Source: Geomonas diazotrophica
GTDB lineage: Bacteria; Desulfobacterota; Desulfuromonadia; Geobacterales; Geobacteraceae
Reading direction: 5' to 3'
NCBI RefSeq assembly: GCF_018919385.1
Contig: NZ_JAHLMF010000018.1
Location: forward strand, 1 to 64,000
Length of the DNA stretch: 64,000 bases
Below the pieces are notes generated by a model. The model had not been told where the DNA came from, did no database searches, and saw nothing but the letters and a program-made list of their open reading frames with translations. This document shows positions 61,246-64,000 of this stretch, piece by piece; the first letter of the stretch is position 1; every line of letters begins with the position of its first letter. The position numbers and the translations under genes were made by a program.

Positions 61246-63987
61246 ATGCAAGACAAGCTTTTAAAAAGGTTTTCCGGCTTCTTGATTGCATCGACCGCGG
61301 CCGCCGCTCTGTTGCTGGGCGGCTGCGAAGGGGACCGGGGCCCCAGAGGCGCACAGGGCCCTGCAGGCACCGGTGTCTTCACCAACCTCAGCTCCTCCAC
61401 TGCCGATCAGCAGGCCAACATCACCTTCGACCAGCAAAACAGCGCGGTGAACAGCGTCACCATCCAGAGTCCGCCGGTGGTCACCTTCACCCTGAAGACC
61501 GCGAGCGGGCAGCCGGTGGAGGGGATCGGCAGGAGAAACGCCTCGGGGCAGTTGAACAACCTGGCCTTTACCCTCGCCAAACTGGTCCCGGCGAGCAACG
61601 GCACCCCGTCCCACTGGGTCAGCTACATCGTGACCACCTTCCCCACCGACGGCTCGGCACCCGCCGCCACCAGGCCGACCAGGGACAGGGAAGGGACCCT
61701 GGTGTACCTGGGCAACGGCCAGTACCGCTACACCTTCGCCCGTGACATCAAGCTGATCCAGAGCCAGGTGAATGCAATGACCTTCACCGGCAACAACCGC
61801 AGAAACGACCTGGGCGACCTCACCTACGACCCGAACCTCACCCACCGCCTGGTGGTCGAGTACGGCGGCACCATCCCCAACACCACCCCGAGCCTCATCT
61901 ACAAGAACTCGATCAACATCGTCTACGACTTCATCCCGGCCACCGGCGCCAGGGTGACTTCGTCGACCACGGGCGCCGCCGAGCGCAACATCGTGCTCAC
62001 CAAGTACTGCAACGAGTGCCACGGCAACCCTGGCGACCCCAGCGACCTGAACCAGCAGGGGTGGGGACTTGGCATCACCACGCCGCATGCCGGCCGAGTC
62101 GACACCCGCTACTGCGTGCTCTGCCACACCAGCCAGCGCGCCTACGGCAGGGCGATCTCGACACCGACCGCCGGCGCCTTCACCGGGAACACCTACGTCA
62201 CAGCCGCCACCACCACGGCTGACCCCTCCACCGACGAGGTGCAGATCCTGGGCGAGTTCGTCACCCTGATCCACAAGATCCACATGGGGAGCAACCTCAC
62301 CGAGACCGGCTACAACTACGCCGGCATCCACTTCAACGAGACCGGCTACCCGCAAAGCGCCGGACTGTGCCGCAAGTGCCACCGCGCCGAGACCCCGCAG
62401 CAGCTGGCGGTCACCCCGCAGGGTGACAACTGGCGCACCATGCCCAACCGCAAGGCGTGCGGCAGCTGCCACGACAATATCAACTTCGCCACCGGCACCA
62501 ACACCACGGGGGCCGCGCACCCGGTCTACCTGAACGACGCGAGCTGCAACGCGTGCCATACCCCGACGGCCATCACCGAATCGCACGCCCAGGCCCTGGT
62601 GAGCCCGCTCAACCCGGCGGCGCCCGCAGGCCTTACCAGCTTCGAATACCAGCTCTCCAGCGCCACCGTGGACTCGAGCAACAACCTGACCATCAAGTTC
62701 CGCATCCTCGGCAACGGCACGCCGATCACCCTGGCGACCCCGGCCCCGGGGCTCACCACGGCGCTCCCGGGCTTCACCGGCAGCCCGAGCTTCATCCTGG
62801 CCTACGCCAAGCCGCAGTTTGAGACCGGCACGGCAGTCCCCGCCGACTACAACAACCTTGGCAAGGTGGCGGCACAGCCTGACACCGTCTCCATCACCAC
62901 GCTCCTCAACACCAACAACGCGGCCATCGGCGCCATCACCGGCCCCGACAGCAGCGGCGTCTACACCGCCACCATCAACTCCGCCTCGGCGTTCCCCGCG
63001 GGGGCACAGATGCGAGCCGTGGCCATGCAAAGCTACTTCACCCAGACCGGCTTCGACCCCTCCATCGCCGGCCGCCACACGAAGGCGGTCATCATCCCGG
63101 TGACCGGCGACGCGGTACGCCGCACCGTGGTCGACCCGGACAAGTGCAGGAACTGCCATGAGTTCTTCGAGGCCCACGGCGGCCAGCGCGTCTACCAGAC
63201 CCAGGTCTGCGTGACCTGCCACAACCCGAACCTGACCACCTCGGGCCGCACCATCAGCGACGCAAAGCTCGCCGGCTTCGCCTTCACCCCGATCCAGCTC
63301 GGCATCCTGACCACCTGGGATCCCGCCTTCAACAAGGCAACCCCGGGTTACGCCCTCACCTTCCCGGAGTTCTCGAACAACTTCAAGGACCTGATCCACG
63401 GCATCCACGCCGGCGATACCCGCACCAACCCGATCCGCGACGTGCGTAACGGCCCGGGCACCGGCATCACCCTGATCGCCGGCGAAGAGATCGCCTTCCC
63501 GAACATGCTGGGGAACTGCGACGCCTGCCACATCACCCAGCAGAGCTACACCCCGGACGTGGTCGAGGCGCTGCGCCCGAGAGTGCTTCCCTCGACCGAG
63601 GTGACCAGGAGCGCCGCTTCGGTCGCCACCCCGACCACCGCCACCCTCACCGCGGCACGTACCACCGTGCCCAACCCCGAGGACCTGGTGGTAGCCCCGG
63701 TAACCGCGGCCTGCGTCGCCTGCCACGACACCCCGCTCGCCAAGGCGCACATGAACGCCAACGGCGCCCAACTGGGCGCGGCACTCGCCGGCCCCTCCTA
63801 CACCAACATGGGGGTTGCCCGCTCCACCCTGCCGTCGGCTACGGAACAGTGCACGCTGTGCCACGGCCAGGGGAGGGTGGCCGATGTGATCATCATGCAC
63901 GGCCAGAACCGCCCGGCACTGGTGCCGACCAGCGTCAACACGGGGAGCTCGGCTGCGCGCATGGTGAAGTTGCTCCTGAACTGGTGA
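61246..63987 (+). CDS. OmcA/MtrC-family decaheme c-type cytochrome
   Basis: The protein is 913 residues from the ATG at 61246 (AAGGAGG upstream). It starts with a lipoprotein signal (ALLLGGC, C27), then a collagen-like GDRGPRGAQGPAG linker. Ten CXXCH motifs follow: CNECH, CVLCH, CRKCH, CGSCH, CNACH, then CRNCH, CVTCH, CDACH, CVACH and CTLCH. Two groups of five hemes are separated by a beta-rich domain, as in the MtrC/OmcA plan. It is probably an outer-surface electron-transfer protein for extracellular acceptors. It lies 0.7 kb past the riboswitch-controlled gene and may have a separate promoter. It ends 13 bp before the window edge. Confidence 0.93.
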   Translation: MQDKLLKRFSGFLIASTAAAALLLGGCEGDRGPRGAQGPAGTGVFTNLSSSTADQQANITFDQQNSAVNSVTIQSPPVVTFTLKTASGQPVEGIGRRNASGQLNNLAFTLAKLVPASNGTPSHWVSYIVTTFPTDGSAPAATRPTRDREGTLVYLGNGQYRYTFARDIKLIQSQVNAMTFTGNNRRNDLGDLTYDPNLTHRLVVEYGGTIPNTTPSLIYKNSINIVYDFIPATGARVTSSTTGAAERNIVLTKYCNECHGNPGDPSDLNQQGWGLGITTPHAGRVDTRYCVLCHTSQRAYGRAISTPTAGAFTGNTYVTAATTTADPSTDEVQILGEFVTLIHKIHMGSNLTETGYNYAGIHFNETGYPQSAGLCRKCHRAETPQQLAVTPQGDNWRTMPNRKACGSCHDNINFATGTNTTGAAHPVYLNDASCNACHTPTAITESHAQALVSPLNPAAPAGLTSFEYQLSSATVDSSNNLTIKFRILGNGTPITLATPAPGLTTALPGFTGSPSFILAYAKPQFETGTAVPADYNNLGKVAAQPDTVSITTLLNTNNAAIGAITGPDSSGVYTATINSASAFPAGAQMRAVAMQSYFTQTGFDPSIAGRHTKAVIIPVTGDAVRRTVVDPDKCRNCHEFFEAHGGQRVYQTQVCVTCHNPNLTTSGRTISDAKLAGFAFTPIQLGILTTWDPAFNKATPGYALTFPEFSNNFKDLIHGIHAGDTRTNPIRDVRNGPGTGITLIAGEEIAFPNMLGNCDACHITQQSYTPDVVEALRPRVLPSTEVTRSAASVATPTTATLTAARTTVPNPEDLVVAPVTAACVACHDTPLAKAHMNANGAQLGAALAGPSYTNMGVARSTLPSATEQCTLCHGQGRVADVIIMHGQNRPALVPTSVNTGSSAARMVKLLLNW

Positions 63988-64000
63988 TATTCAGCTTCTG

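Overview
This 64 kb window looks like chromosome from a Geobacter-type bacterium (Geobacter, Citrifermentans or Geomonas; Desulfuromonadota). The evidence is GC-rich coding, a three-subunit FrdCAB/SdhCAB complex, several multiheme c-type cytochromes including an OmcA/MtrC-type decaheme lipoprotein, hopanoid genes, and a GEMM-I riboswitch closely resembling the 3',3'-cGAMP-sensing type known from Geobacter. Most of the window is core metabolism. The accessory part lies at about 44.6-54.2 kb.

Layout. 0-3.5 kb: fumarate reductase/succinate dehydrogenase operon (minus). 4-6.5 kb: tgt, a monoheme cytochrome lipoprotein and mazG (plus), then an intergenic region with three perfect DnaA boxes. 6.7-23.4 kb: a long minus-strand run with ogt, murJ, a class II aldolase-like gene, a tungsten aldehyde oxidoreductase, mannose-1-phosphate guanylyltransferase, nhaA, a cupin, rfbD, rfbB, lptD, folC, a LysE exporter, accD and trpA. 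Many of its gaps carry short tandem or inverted repeats. 23.6-27.5 kb: a chemoreceptor with a monoheme cytochrome and a cytochrome-barrel protein (minus). 27.8-30.6 kb: a deca-motif cytochrome lipoprotein, queH and a DUF2905 protein (plus). 30.7-41.6 kb: hopanoid locus, with hpnI, a methyltransferase and hpnN on minus and shc, hpnA, dxs and hpnH on plus. 41.7-44.5 kb: a pentaheme cytochrome divergent from a MocR-type regulator.

44.6-54.2 kb is mobile or accessory. Two broken IS3 transposases bracket an AT-rich insert carrying a membrane/spermidine-synthase-like fusion gene that has no normal start codon. Then come a RelE/ParE-type toxin-antitoxin pair, a 21-copy 21-bp minisatellite, a hypothetical gene with a degenerate second copy 3 kb away, and an ArsR/permease/thioredoxin/CcdA operon that looks like metalloid or organoarsenical resistance. 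54.2-57.8 kb holds an alkyltransferase-like protein, a PAS histidine kinase with a cysteine cluster, an NADPH-dependent FMN reductase and an NlpC/P60 hydrolase.

The most unusual unit is at 58.1-60.6 kb. A GEMM-I riboswitch with an overlapping terminator stands directly before a 759-residue protein made of two related globular domains joined by a long coiled coil. I recognise no family for that protein. Next to it is the decaheme OmcA/MtrC-type cytochrome (61.2-64 kb), preceded by a nine-codon leader ORF. This suggests cyclic-dinucleotide control of surface or extracellular electron-transfer functions, which is inference.
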